DNA of 64,000 nucleotides. It comes from Cynocephalus volans. Lineage: Eukaryota > Chordata > Mammalia > Dermoptera > Cynocephalidae. Made by a program: the position numbers and the translations under genes. A model generated the notes under the pieces. It made no database searches, was not told where the DNA came from, and saw only the letters and a program-made list of their open reading frames with translations. This document shows, piece after piece, positions 1 through 11,600 of this stretch. The DNA lies in contig NC_084471.1 in the NCBI RefSeq assembly GCF_027409185.1, positions 9,391,035-9,455,034 of the forward strand, read 5' to 3'. Each line of letters begins with the position of its first letter. Position 1 is the first letter of the stretch.

Positions 1-520
1 GGGTCCCTTTTCTTTCTCCGTCACCTGCCTGGGATGGGTGGGGGACGCGGTGTGGCCCTGGAACTGGGCGAGGAAGCTGCGCGTGCCCCTTCGGCCTTCG
101 CCACCTCGCCTTCGACAGCCGAGCGCGGAGCGGGTGGCGGTGGGAGTGGGGCTGCTGGGCGGCGCTGGCTGCTTTCACAGGTGGGGAGACTGAGGCTCAG
201 AGAGGGCGTCTGACTCTCCCGAGCCGCCCATCCTGCAGCTGCCAACAGCGGTGTGTCATGGGAGCATCGGTGTCAAGGGGAGGCGGCGCGAGTCGGCCAG
301 GGCTCCTGTCATTTACGGCCTGCGTTCGCGCGTCGCTGCCCCGCCGCCGCCTCCCGGTAGGCCCACGCCCGCGGGGTGCCCGGGCTGGCGCCGCTGCTCC
401 CGGAGTCGGCGTGAGTCACTGCTGACGCCTGTGGGAGCGGGGATGTGCACCGAAGCAAGGCTCCGACGCTGCTGCCGAGAGGGGAGAGGACGGTGGTCTT
501 TGCATTGCCGCTGACCCTCT
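1..520 (+). promoter_or_regulatory. RANGAP1: CpG island; probable RANGAP1 promoter and 5' non-coding exon
   Basis: The first 520 bases are GC-rich with dense CpG, especially 260-410, unlike the intron that follows. At 411-416 a consensus donor (GTGAGT) follows GTCGGC, so a non-coding first exon may end at 410. The first coding exon has an acceptor just upstream of its ATG, so at least one upstream 5' UTR exon is required. The exact transcription start is not visible. The island and its position are seen; the promoter role and exon limits are inferred. A MIR-like fragment lies near 176-210. Confidence 0.6.
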
Positions 521-593
521 GCTGACCTTGGACAATCAGTCTTTCTCTCTGTACTTCGGCTTCTTAGTTTTTAAGGTGGATGAGGTGTGGGGG

Positions 594-638
594 GATGTGT
601 GTGCGTGCGTGCGTGCGTGCGTGTGTGTGTGTGCGTGC

Positions 639-686
<48 letters not shown>
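594..686 (+). repeat. (TG)n with TGCG interruptions, microsatellite
   Basis: About 90 bases alternate purine and pyrimidine, with several GTGC units in the left half and a pure TG run on the right. It lies in the RANGAP1 5' intron, roughly 180 bases after the candidate first-exon donor. Such tracts can form Z-DNA. Confidence 0.95.
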
Positions 687-689
<3 letters not shown>

Positions 690-1249
690 CTCTCCTGTAC
701 TGAGAAATGGGCCCCTTCAAGCTGAGAAGTTCTGTGTCCCTATTCCATCTGGAGACACTCCCTACTACGGCTACCACCTTTCAATCTTCCAATTGTCCCA
801 TCCCAGAACTCTATGAGGTAGTGGGGTTTCAGGTTAATTTTTATTCAGTTTTTTCCCATCATCCTTTCAGCACCTTCTGTGCGGCCGATAGAGCGATCCT
901 GTCAAAACACAGGTGGGATCAGTCTCTCCCCTGGTGGAAACTCTCCAGAGGCTTTCTTTGTCACTCAGAGGGGAACCACAGTTCTTAAAATGGCCTTTGT
1001 GACCTGGCTCCCTTGTTAACTCTCTTCTCATCTCTTGCCGACTTTCCCCCTTGCTCTCTGTGCTCCAGCCCCACTGACTTCCTTGCAGTTCCTCCAGCCC
1101 CCTGTCCGCAACAAGAGCTTTCGCGTTTGCTATTCCCTGTGCAGGAGTACTCCTCCCCCAGATGTCTGCGCGGCCCAATCCTTGATATCCTTCAGATCTT
1201 TGTTCTCTACTAAGGTTACCTTCTTTAATCATTTTACTTTAAATTGCAA

Positions 1250-1312
1250 CTCCCCCAAGGTCAAGGGTTCAAATCCCTTGACTGGCCAGCTGCCCCGCCC
1301 CAAATATATATA
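1250..1312 (+). repeat. SINE 3' fragment (tRNA-Ile type)
   Basis: CCCAAGGTCAAGGGTTCAAA to TGACTGGCCAGCTGCC, followed by a C/A-rich and TA-rich tail. The 5' half is missing. Confidence 0.65.
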
Positions 1313-2468
1313 TATGGCAACTCCCCCCAAAACTCCTTACCCTTTTCCCAGTCTAACATACTAAATGCCTTGTTTAAAACACATGCTTCAGGATGGCAGG
1401 ATTTTTGTTTCATTTACTGCTGTACTCCTGGTACCTGGAATAATGTCCAGCACATAGTAATAGTAGTACTCAGTAAATGTTTTGTTGAATGAATGAGTGG
1501 ATGCCTTACCCAGAAGAATAATTGATGAAGATGAACAGACATAGACAAATGAGGGTGATAATGAGAAGGGGATCGGAAGCTGGCTGTTTGAGCCCAGAGG
1601 AGGCCTGGGGATGGGTGGGGAATGTGCTATCACAACTGTATCTGAAGATGAGGAGTTTGGGGGAGGAAGCCTCTGGATAGTACTTGCTAGTTTTGTTCCC
1701 CATATCACTCTTCCTTGGTCACCCCTGATTACCTGCCATTTCCTCTCTGGGGAAGTGAAGCTTTCCATTCTGTCAGTCTGATGAGCTCCAGGCTGGAAGC
1801 TCCTTTTCCTGGCAACTCTATCCCTGGCCTATTGTGATGGTGGCTGTTGTGATGTAGAGACATTTGGTCTCCTAGGTACCCCTGAGGGGCCACCACGGCC
1901 TGTCCAGTCTCCTGGCCAGGGCTGAAACCAGAAGTTCCGTGGGCTGACCCCTGTGCCCCAGCCCCAGAGTCATGCCAGCATGGGCGGTGAGGCATTCCTT
2001 GGGATGGATGACCTGGACCCTATAGCCATCTATGTCCTGTTTGAGGAATGGGACCCTCAAACAGTGAGCAGCCAAGATGATCAGGCAGGTGTGTGCTTGG
2101 GACAGACTCCTTGCAGCTACTGGTCTGGGACTTGACCACTATTCACTGGGGGCCCAGGAAATGGGCTACTCACATGGCTTTGCTGGGTGTCCCAGCTAGG
2201 CAAAGGAGAACATATATTAAGATGGTAACTCTTCAGAGGCTAAAACATTAATTTCCTGCTTTCTGTTACCTCCTCTACCTTTCTAGAACTGTTCCTTCTC
2301 TAATGCTGTTGTCATTTTCTCTCAGCAGTTTAGCTTTTGGGGTCTCCGTAGCAGGGGAGGGTGGGTTCAGGCATCAGAGACAGCTAATGTCCTACCTGTC
2401 CCCCCAAGACCCCAACCAGAGGCCCCAGGAGATTCCTCCCCTTCTTAATGCATCTTTGGTCTCCTCAG

Positions 2469-2618
2469 TTTATAGATCTCCGGAGGAGCCCACCAACGTG
2501 GCCACCATGGCCTCTGAAGACATTGCCAAGCTAGCAGAGACACTAGCCAAAACCCAGGTGGCTGGGGGACAACTAAGTTTCAAGGGCAAGAGCCTCAAAC
2601 TGAACACTGCAGAAGATG
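2469..2618 (+). CDS. RANGAP1: RANGAP1 first coding exon (start codon, residues 1-37)
   Basis: The acceptor CTCCTCAG ends at 2468. The ATG at 2507-2509 in a strong Kozak context opens [13 protein letters not shown]. The donor is GTGAGT at 2619. Bases 2469-2506 are 5' UTR. The exon leaves one base of codon 38, completed by the next exon as Ala. Confidence 0.96.
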
Positions 2619-5600
2619 GTGAGTTCCTACATGGGTTGGCCAAGGGGAGGAAGAGGAGAAAGTGAGTGAACACTTACTCGTACTAGTTGTCAGGCTCTTT
2701 TAGCTATGTTGTCTCCATTACTTGTCTTAGCAACTCTGTGAAGTAAGTGTCATTGAGCCCATTCTAACATTGAGTCTCCAAGATGACCTGCCCAATAGCA
2801 CACACAGGCCTCCCTGCTGGTCTGCCTGTTTGTTGTGGGCAGCCCTTTGGGTACTTCATCACTCAGAAAGAGGGGATGGTTCCTCATCAGAAGCCATGGT
2901 TAGTGGCAATTCTAAGACACACCCCCGACTTCTGATTTCATATCTGGTGCTCATCCCCCTTCCATCTTCACCCCCGTGATCCCGGTTGGGCCTGGGGATG
3001 TCTGCTGCCTTCTCCAGAACTGAGGCCCTTGTGGAGCTGCATTCAGCAACACTCAGGGAAAAAAACAAAAAACACTCTGGGGGCTGTCTGGTTAGCTCAG
3101 TTGGTTAGAGCATGGCCTTATTACACGAAGGTCAACAGTTCAGTTCCCCATACCAGCCAGCTGCCCCCCCCCCAGTCCCCCCCCAAATAAATAAAACAAT
3201 GCTCTGGGCCCTCTAGGGAGGTTCTGGTCCATGCAGCAAGATACCCCTGGGAGACGGATGGATGCTTCTGTGTGTGTACAGGCACTGAACTGCAGAGAAC
3301 TAGGAATCAGAATGCAGGCCAACTCTAAATCTCCTGGTGTCAGGAAGCAGAGGCACCTACATCAGTACCCGTCAAGGCCTCTTGGGGTTCTGGCCCAACC
3401 AGAGAGACTGGTGTAGACTTTCCTTGTTGTCATGGTGTGCAGGCAGTCTTGCTCACCTCCCCCGGGTCAGAGACTGAGTGAGCCCTTGGTTTCCTGGGAG
3501 CATTGTGTGATGCACATTCCTAATATCTCTAGGGCCTTAAAATTTCCAGCGTTTCTCCCTGTGCTTTTATCTCTTTTGATTCTTGCATCATCCCTGTGGG
3601 AGATAGGTAGAAATATTACCATATTATAAATAAAGGAAAAGGATTTAGGAGACTTAAGTAATGCCTAAAGTCATACAGCTGGTAAATAGCAGAGCCAGAA
3701 TTTTAACAGAGTATTTAAATGGTATCTCAATTTATTTTCACAAAATCCCTTGAGATAGGTTTTATCCCCATTTTGCAGATAGGGAAACTGAAGCTCAGGG
3801 AGGTGATTTGACTTGCCTAAGGGCATAGCTATAAATAGTGGAGCTGGGATTAGAATTCAAGTTTGTCTGACTCTAAAATCCATGCAGGTAACTTGTCCAC
3901 TTCACCAGCATAGGCTGGACATGGTGTCTCCCATTGTGTAGGTCACCAGGGATGCCCAGCCTTACAAGCTCAGCTCTAAGGAGCTTCTAACCTGGAGTAG
4001 GAATGAGGTACCCAGATTAACTAACAGGAGACAGAGTGAGAACATAAGGGACGTGAACAAGGGCTGTGGGAAGTAAGGCGGGGAGAGGGATCACTTTTAG
4101 CTTAGGAGGGCCCAGGAAGTCTCCATGGATGAGGTGGTATTTGAACTGTTCTTGGAAGATGTCTTTAAGAAAAAAGGACACCACAGGCAAGGAGAACCAT
4201 GTGAGTTAGTCACAGGAGCTGAGACACATAGGGTAGGCTTGGGAAAAAGGAAATCAGAATCTCATACAGAGATCAGGGCAGAAGCCCTCGCAGGCTGTGC
4301 TGAGGAGCCTGGAGGCCTAATCATGGGCCCAAGATAGAGCTGGGAGTGAGCCGGTGTGTGAAGAGGCCACAGAACTGGTAGTAAGAACAAGGCTCTTTTC
4401 TCTCCTCAGTAAGTCATTTAAGGACCAAAGAAAGGCCTTTCTGCTTTCCGTGGCAGAGCAGTAAGCATCCCCAACTCTGTGAGGTGGTAGAGGCTGCAAA
4501 GAGAAGGTCCTCTCAGACAGCTTCATGACAATTGGTTATTCAGGGATGATTGGGACCCATCCCTGACCTGTTATATTAGGAGTAGTGTTTTCCAATTACG
4601 CTTAACTCCATTTGGATTGAAAACCAAGGAGAGAGACAAGCGTACCTGTGACCCCTGTCCCCTCCTGACCCTGCTCTTTCCATTTTGGTGCATTTCCTTC
4701 ACAAGTTTTCTGCTTGTGACTCTCCACAAGGCTGAACTTGTGGACAACACAGTGCTTATGTGTCTGTGTAATTACATCACTTATACAACATAAGTCGAGT
4801 CTTTCCTTGGGGTCCTGGCATCTCTGTCACCTTGTTTTTAAGAACTGTGTAAACAAACATTCTCTTGAGCAGCCATTATTTCTCCTCGTTGACTTGGCCA
4901 GTCTCTGGATGTAGAAGGGGCATCCCAGCCCTTGCCCTGGGTACGACCTGCAGAGGAGGCCTGGTCCACTGGGGCCTTGGAGATGCAGCCCCAGAGTAGT
5001 CACCCAGGAAAGTGGAGGTGGAAGGGTTAAGGGCCTTCTCTGCTGGGGGCTGCATCATATCTGTGGTCTGCACAGAAGCAAGAGTTCAGAGAGAAGCACA
5101 TAGGTTCATTTTTGGAAAATCAGTCTGAAACCTGGCTCTGCCATTTTCCTATAACTCCTGAGCAGAGTTGCTTCATTCCTTGAAATCTCAGCTTCCCCTT
5201 CTAGATAATAGGAGGCTACTACCTGTCTAGCCTTCCTTGTCATGAAATGAGGAATGGCAAATGAATGCCAGTCACCACTTTCTAGATGTGTGACCTTGGT
5301 ATACATTTACTTATCTCTGTGTCTTAATTTACCCAATTGTAAAATAGATGTAATAGTAACTATCTTATTAGATGTGTTGGGGGATGTATAAGTTCATGTG
5401 TGTAAAACACACATATTTGTGTTATGTGCTCATCTCTGGGGGACGTAGCAGTGAGCCAAGGCAGAGGGAGTCCCTTTCCTTACAGAGCTCATGACCCAGT
5501 GAGGAAGGTAGTGTTAATAGAGTCGCCATATAATAATCAAGTTATCATTTAAACAGGTATAAAATTGTAGCAGACTACACTTGAGAGATCCAGGGGCTGA

Positions 5601-8600
5601 GAAGCCTGTGGAGTGGAGATCTGACCTGCTTGGGGAGGTTAGGCAAGGGTTCCTAGGAAGGGATGCTGCAGTGGAGGAGACGGGGAGGGAGAGGGAGATG
5701 TATACAGAGACACCCCCCCCACACACCGCTTGGACAGCTTCTTAGGGAGCCCCTTACAGGTTGCAAATCACACCTTTCTCAAGACCCTTCTGTGATCTTC
5801 ATAAACCGTAAGGTCAAGTTCAAACTTTATTTCCCACACACATCTCCATCTCTTTCCTATCATGTCACCCACTCCATCTTTTGCCAGCCAGACTGGATTT
5901 TGTTTTCTTTCATGTAACTTGTGTGTTTTTGTTCAGATTAAAAAATTAGTATATGTTCATTACAGAATACAGAAACACTCAAAGAAGGGGGGATATTCAT
6001 TATCACATAGCCCAAGGATATAATAACTACTGTTAATTTTGGTGCATTTTCTTTCTAGTGTAATAGTGTTTTTTTTCTTTTCTTCTGAACATAGCTGAGT
6101 GGGGGTTTTTTGTTTGTTTTGTTTTTAAATAATTAGGATTCTATTCTAGATCCTTTAAAGGCTGTTTTAGGGCTGATGGGTTAGCTAAGTTAGTTAGAGT
6201 GTGGCCTTATAACACCAAGGTCAAAGGTTCAGTTCCACTTACTGGCTAGCTGCCATAAATTTTTTTTAAAAATAAAAGCTGCTTTATAACCTGATATGAG
6301 AACATTTTACTGCAGATGGTGAAAAAATGAAGAATCACCCATAATCCACCTTTAACACTTTTTAACATTTGGTTTCTATGCTTCTGGACCTTGTTTTATG
6401 TGTTTTATGTGTGTGTGTGGTGGTATATGAGAGACTGTGTGTGTGCGTGTGTGTGTGTGTGGGTGCATATAACATTTTTACAGTGTGATCAGGCTAAACA
6501 CTGTTGGACATCATTTTTCACTTATCACTATAACATGAGTATTTTCAAAAAAACACCTGTGTCACCATTCATAATGACTTTAGTGTAACTAATATGTATA
6601 TAATATATATGTTATATAAATAACATACATAACAAATTGTATATTATACCACGCAATCCTCTCTTGATGGACGTTTAGGTGGTTTGGAATTTTTCATCAT
6701 AATAAAATAGTACAGTAATGCTCAAATATCCCACGTGAGTCATTTAACATTGAAGGCCTTTGTGCCATTGTGCCTGCTGGTCCTCTGATTTGGGTGCTGT
6801 TTCCCTGCCTGGCATAGCGCGCTTGCCTCCTTGGAGGCTGCGCATACACCACGCACTTGGCAAAGTTGTCATTGCTCCAAGCAGCCAGTTGCTCTTTTCC
6901 CTTGGCTCTCAGCTTTTATACATGCCTTGTTTTAACACTCAGTACAGAGGAATTGTCTGTGTAGCTGTGTCCCCTGCTAGGCTGAGCCTGTCTGATTCTC
7001 CTTTGTAAGCCAGAACCCTGCCATGGTGTAGGTGCACCATAACTGTTGGAGTGTGAGTGACAAGGTGGGTGCTAAGCTAAGCTCTCTTCTGCCTCAGCTG
7101 TTCATGACTCCAAAAGCTTAAGGTTCTATTCTTTGGTCCTGGGCAGCTAAAGATGTGATTAAAGAGATCGAAGACTTTGACGACTTGGAGGCTCTGCGCC
7201 TGGAGGGCAACACGGTGGGTGTGGAAGCAGCCAGGGTCATCGCCAAGGCCTTAGAGAAGAAGTCGGAGTTGAAGGTGAGATCTGCAGGGTGAGCAGGCCC
7301 AGTTTTGGCTCACATCGCCACAACCCCTCCCTATATCTAGACTCTCCTGGGCCCCTGCTTTATGAACTTTCACCTGAACAGCTTCTCCTGGCCTCTCCGA
7401 AGCACATGGCACTGGCCAGGGCCCCTCTCCCTGTAGTAAGCAGACACTGAGATTGTGTTATTAGTGCAGGGGTTTATTGGGGTAACACCTGTGAAAGATA
7501 AAGTGGGGAGCCTACAGTTCATGAGGCAGATGTGACACCTGTGAGGAGGGAAGGCTGCAGAAGTAGCCATCAGGAGACTTTGACACATCCACCAAGCTGA
7601 GAGCTCCAGAGCAAAGATTCCCCCTTAAAGGAGTCTTGTGTTGGACAGAGATGGCCAGGCTTCAGCTCAGATGCTGGTGGATTGGGAAGGTGCAGCTAAC
7701 TACTCCTAACAGCTGAGGCAAGTTCTTTCTTGGAGGTTAGATCCAAGTGGGACCCCTTCTTGGCCAACACAAAGACCAGTTCAGATTCTTCTGTTCCGGC
7801 GTTGCCAAAGTGGGTTCCACTGAACACTGGTCTTTCAATATGCCCTGTAAGAAAAGTGAGGGTGTCATGTGATCAGAATGTCAGAGGGATGTCACTGTAT
7901 GTTCCCCTCCCCCAGAATCCCAGTGTGTGTTAGCATGTTAAAGTCTGAAGAGTTGTGAGCTAGGGAGACCTATGCGTCTCTTAATGTGTATGGGGCAAAG
8001 CTTGTGTGTATTATGTCATTCGACCTCACAGCAACCAGCTAAGAGACTAGGTTGAGTCTCCATCTTATAGGTCAAGGGAACTGAGGCACAGAGGGGCTGA
8101 TTAAATAGCCCGGGGTCATAGACCAGGTATGTGGCCTAGCTAGCCACCTGTCACCCCGCACTCTCCTGAGTGAGCCACGGGCTGGCCCCCACTATACTTT
8201 CTGAAGGGAGGGAATACAGGTCCAGGGGCCATGACAGGAAACAAAGTGGATTTGCCCTGGAAGGGCCTGCAAGCTAGTTTACAGAGTGGCCCTTGATGTT
8301 TGTTTCCACAGGGAGATCGTGGTCAGGTTATACCAAGGCAATGATTGTTTCTCCTGCCCAGGGCTTGGACTTTCCCTGAGCATAAGCTGGGCTGTTTTCC
8401 AACAAAAGAACTCAGCCCTCTCTGTAACCTGTGCAGAGCAGGAATGGAGGAGCTGTGAGCCTGCAGGATGTGGCAGGAGCTGAGCTTTGGCATCCAGGGC
8501 CTGGGTTCAAGGCCCAGTGCCAACACCTTATTTGTGTCATATGGCCTTGCACTGAACTCTGCTCTGAGGCTGGGCTCTTTTATGAATGGAGCTCTTCCTC

Positions 8601-11600
8601 TTCCCTCAGAGGTTGTTGTGAGAGAGCCTGGCCTGTGGGAGTGCCATGTTCATTTTGGCACCCCGTGCAGATCCAGCGCCTTGAGTGCATCTCCCCACCC
8701 CACCATCTCAGGCCTGCCCCTGCAGGAAGAAACCCAGGGTGGTGCAGGGTGGGAGCTGCCCTTGATGGCCCACAGTGTTCTGGGCCTGGTGCTGATGCAA
8801 GATAAGATGTTACCTCCCCTGCCGCAACAGTGCACAAGTGAGGTCTTTTTTTTTTTTTTTTTTTTTACTTTTATTTTTTATTTCTTTTTTAAATTTTATT
8901 TTTATTTTTATTTTTTTTTTTAAATTTTATTTTGTCGATATACATTGTAGCTGATTATTGCTCCCCATCACCAAAACCTCCCTCCCTTCTCCCTCCCCCC
9001 TCCCCCCCAACAATGTCCTTTCTGTTTGCTTGTCGTATCAACTTCAAATAATTGTGGTTGTTATATCTTCTCCCCCCCCCCCCCGGTTTTTGTGTGTGTG
9101 TGTGTGTGAATTTATATATTTTTAGCTCCCACCAATAAGTGAGAACATGTGGTATTTCTCTTTCTGTGCCTGACTTGTTTCACTTAATATAATTCTCTCA
9201 AGGTCCATCCATGTTGTTGCACACAAGTGAGGTCTTGATTGGTGAGCCCAGGGCCACACAACGAGGAGTGGGCTGGGATAGAGCCCAGATGTCAGCCCAA
9301 GCTCTTAAGTCTTCTGCAGTTCACTTGGAAATTATGAAGGCTAGAGTACAGAGATAGAGTACCAGGGACCAGACGGGGAGTGACAGCCTGGGGTCAGCTA
9401 AGTCAGGATTGGGACCCTGGCCTTGTGCCATGGAGTTTCATGCTGACCCTTTAGCTCATCAGCATGGTTTGGGGAACTTCAGGGTGAGATGCCAGTGTCT
9501 GCTGTAAGAGACCAACGTGCTCAGGCTGTGGTGCATATTCCTGGCCCTAAAGACTTGTGTGCAGGTGTAACTCACTGAGTAGAACCCATATGGAGCATCC
9601 AGCTGAGGTCCCAGGTGTGCTAGTGATTTGGTTTATTGAAGAATGTGATAATTTTTCTACAAATATCAACTTCCCTAGTACATAAGGTTGGATTTAGTTC
9701 ATACATTTTAAGGACTGGCTGTCTGGGGGAAAGTGGTTTTCCCTGTATCCCATCAGTCCTGGGTTTTGCCCAGAGAAAGCTGAGGTTGCCAGGGTTTTAT
9801 TTTGGGAGTGGACACAGCAACCAGTATTGGGGGATAGAGCCGTGTGCATAGAGACCAAATTCTGCTGGCCAGTGTGACATACATCCAAGTTATGTGGCCA
9901 CCACCTATGTGACATTTGCCTAATACTTTCTTTAAATTATTTAACTTTTAAGTAATTTCTTTTTTTTTTAAAGACGACCTGTAAGGGGATCTTAACCCTT
10001 GACTTGGTGTTGTCGGCACCATGCTCTCCCAAGTGAGCTAACCGGCCATCCCTATATAGGATCCAAACCCGCGGCCTTGGTGTTATCAGCACTGCACTCT
10101 CCCAAGTGAGCCACGGGCCGGCCCCTTTTAAGTAATTTCAAAGCAGATGTCATTTCTATAAATGGAAAGCCAGTGTTCATTACAATAAAAGAAATAAATT
10201 AGTGTTATTGAATTCTGATTTGACACTGTTGCCACCTAACAGCTCTGAGCCTAAGGCCTGCTCTCCCTTTGTTTAAAAAGGTATAGATGGGCAAGAAGTG
10301 GAGAGGTGGGCAAGACCCACCAGCCCCAAACGGGGCCCGTCTTCTGGAGGTGGTCAGAGGGGTTGAAAAGACACTTGGAAAGAGTAACTTCCTTGATGCT
10401 GAATCCCATATTGTTTACTTTTGTGTTCCTTCATCTCTCAGAATCATGTCACATGTCCAGCCAGAGGATCGGGCAGGTCAGGGATTTTTCTGACTCTTCT
10501 GCTGAGCCCCCCGTGGCCCTTGGGGGAACTTGACATGAGGAAAGGCCTTCAGGTCCCACCAGCTTCTACCAGAACTGGTTTAGCTTTTGCTGACAAAGCC
10601 CTCATTAAGAAGTCTTACAATGCTTGGGTAGTTCAAGTCCACTTCAGGCTGCCTTGGAGGGTCTCCAGCTAATTCTTCTGTTCTTCCTCCTGCCACAGCG
10701 ATGCCACTGGAGTGACATGTTTACGGGGAGGCTGCGGTCTGAGATCCCACCAGCCCTGGTAAGTGGGCGAGCTCCTCCCTTCCCCAGTCACAGGGACCCC
10801 TTTGGCTGTTCCCAGGACCTTTTCTCACAGTGGGCACTTTCTGGAGACTAAGATAAGCCCCACAGGTGCTGAGAGGGAAGCCAGGCAAGCCCAGCATGTG
10901 CTCTGTGTCCTGACAGGAGGAGCTTGTGAAGTCACAGGTGATCAAAGTGGGAGGAGCCAGAGGTGGAGGACTCAGATGAAGGAAGTAGAGACCAGGAATT
11001 CCCGGGGTTCGTCCTGAGCTTTGGCCCACCCTGTGGACTTCACTCCTACACGATTATCCTTTCTTTCCTGGCACCACCTCCCTGCACCCTGTGGTCCTGC
11101 TCCCTCTGACACAGCCCACGAGGCCACCCCATCTTCGTCTGCCACCTCCCCCACTCTTTTTGCTTTGGTTCTTATCCTGGGTGGCTTCTCTCTGCCTTTT
11201 TTTCCCATTTCCTCATTCCTGGGGCTTGAACTGGCTTTGATCAGGCTCCCAGTCTCTGAGAGTGTACGTGTGTACATGTGCAGCGTGCATGGATGGGGAC
11301 AGGGGTGTCACACAGAACAGAACTGGGCTTGCCTGCACCTCAAGGGAAGGGGGCAGGCTGGCAGTGCCCTGTCTCTCTGTGTATCCTCCTGGCACAGGGC
11401 CTGGCACACATCAGGCCCTCGGGGGGGCAGTTTCTAGTCAGTGATTAGTGTGCTCATCGATGTTACTGAGTCCCTCACCTGGTCACACTGGGGACTCCTA
11501 CTTAGGTATTCATTGATCTGACTAGCACTCCAGAGATGCCCATGTACCAACCTGACTTCTAAAGAGCCTCAAGCCAGCAAACACTTCAGTGTCATCCCGA

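Larger units (their letters stand above)
521..2468 (+). other. RANGAP1 5' intron, non-coding
   Basis: This stretch lies between the CpG island and the first coding exon. It holds a TG/CG microsatellite, a SINE fragment at 1250-1312 and otherwise unique sequence. A possible extra 5' UTR exon could end at 2088, where CAG is followed by GTGTGTGC, but I cannot support it. Confidence 0.6.
2619..7146 (+). other. RANGAP1 intron, 4.5 kb
   Basis: No exon is recognisable. The intron contains two adjacent MIR relics near 3530-3900, two tRNA-Ile SINE monomers, a degenerate AT-rich L1-like or L2-like stretch at about 5930-6720 and an imperfect TG repeat at 6400-6462. Confidence 0.7.
7275..10698 (+). other. 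RANGAP1 intron with L1 and SINE insertions
   Basis: No exon is recognisable. It contains a MIR relic at about 8005-8150, a SINE stub at 8155-8190, a truncated young L1 at 8848-9221 and a SINE dimer at 9960-10124. Confidence 0.7.

Noticed and set aside
1953..2088. Extra RANGAP1 5' exon
   Set aside because: There is a short open frame and a possible donor at 2088, but no recognised peptide, and the acceptor is unclear. It could be an alternative UTR exon, but the sequence alone does not support it.
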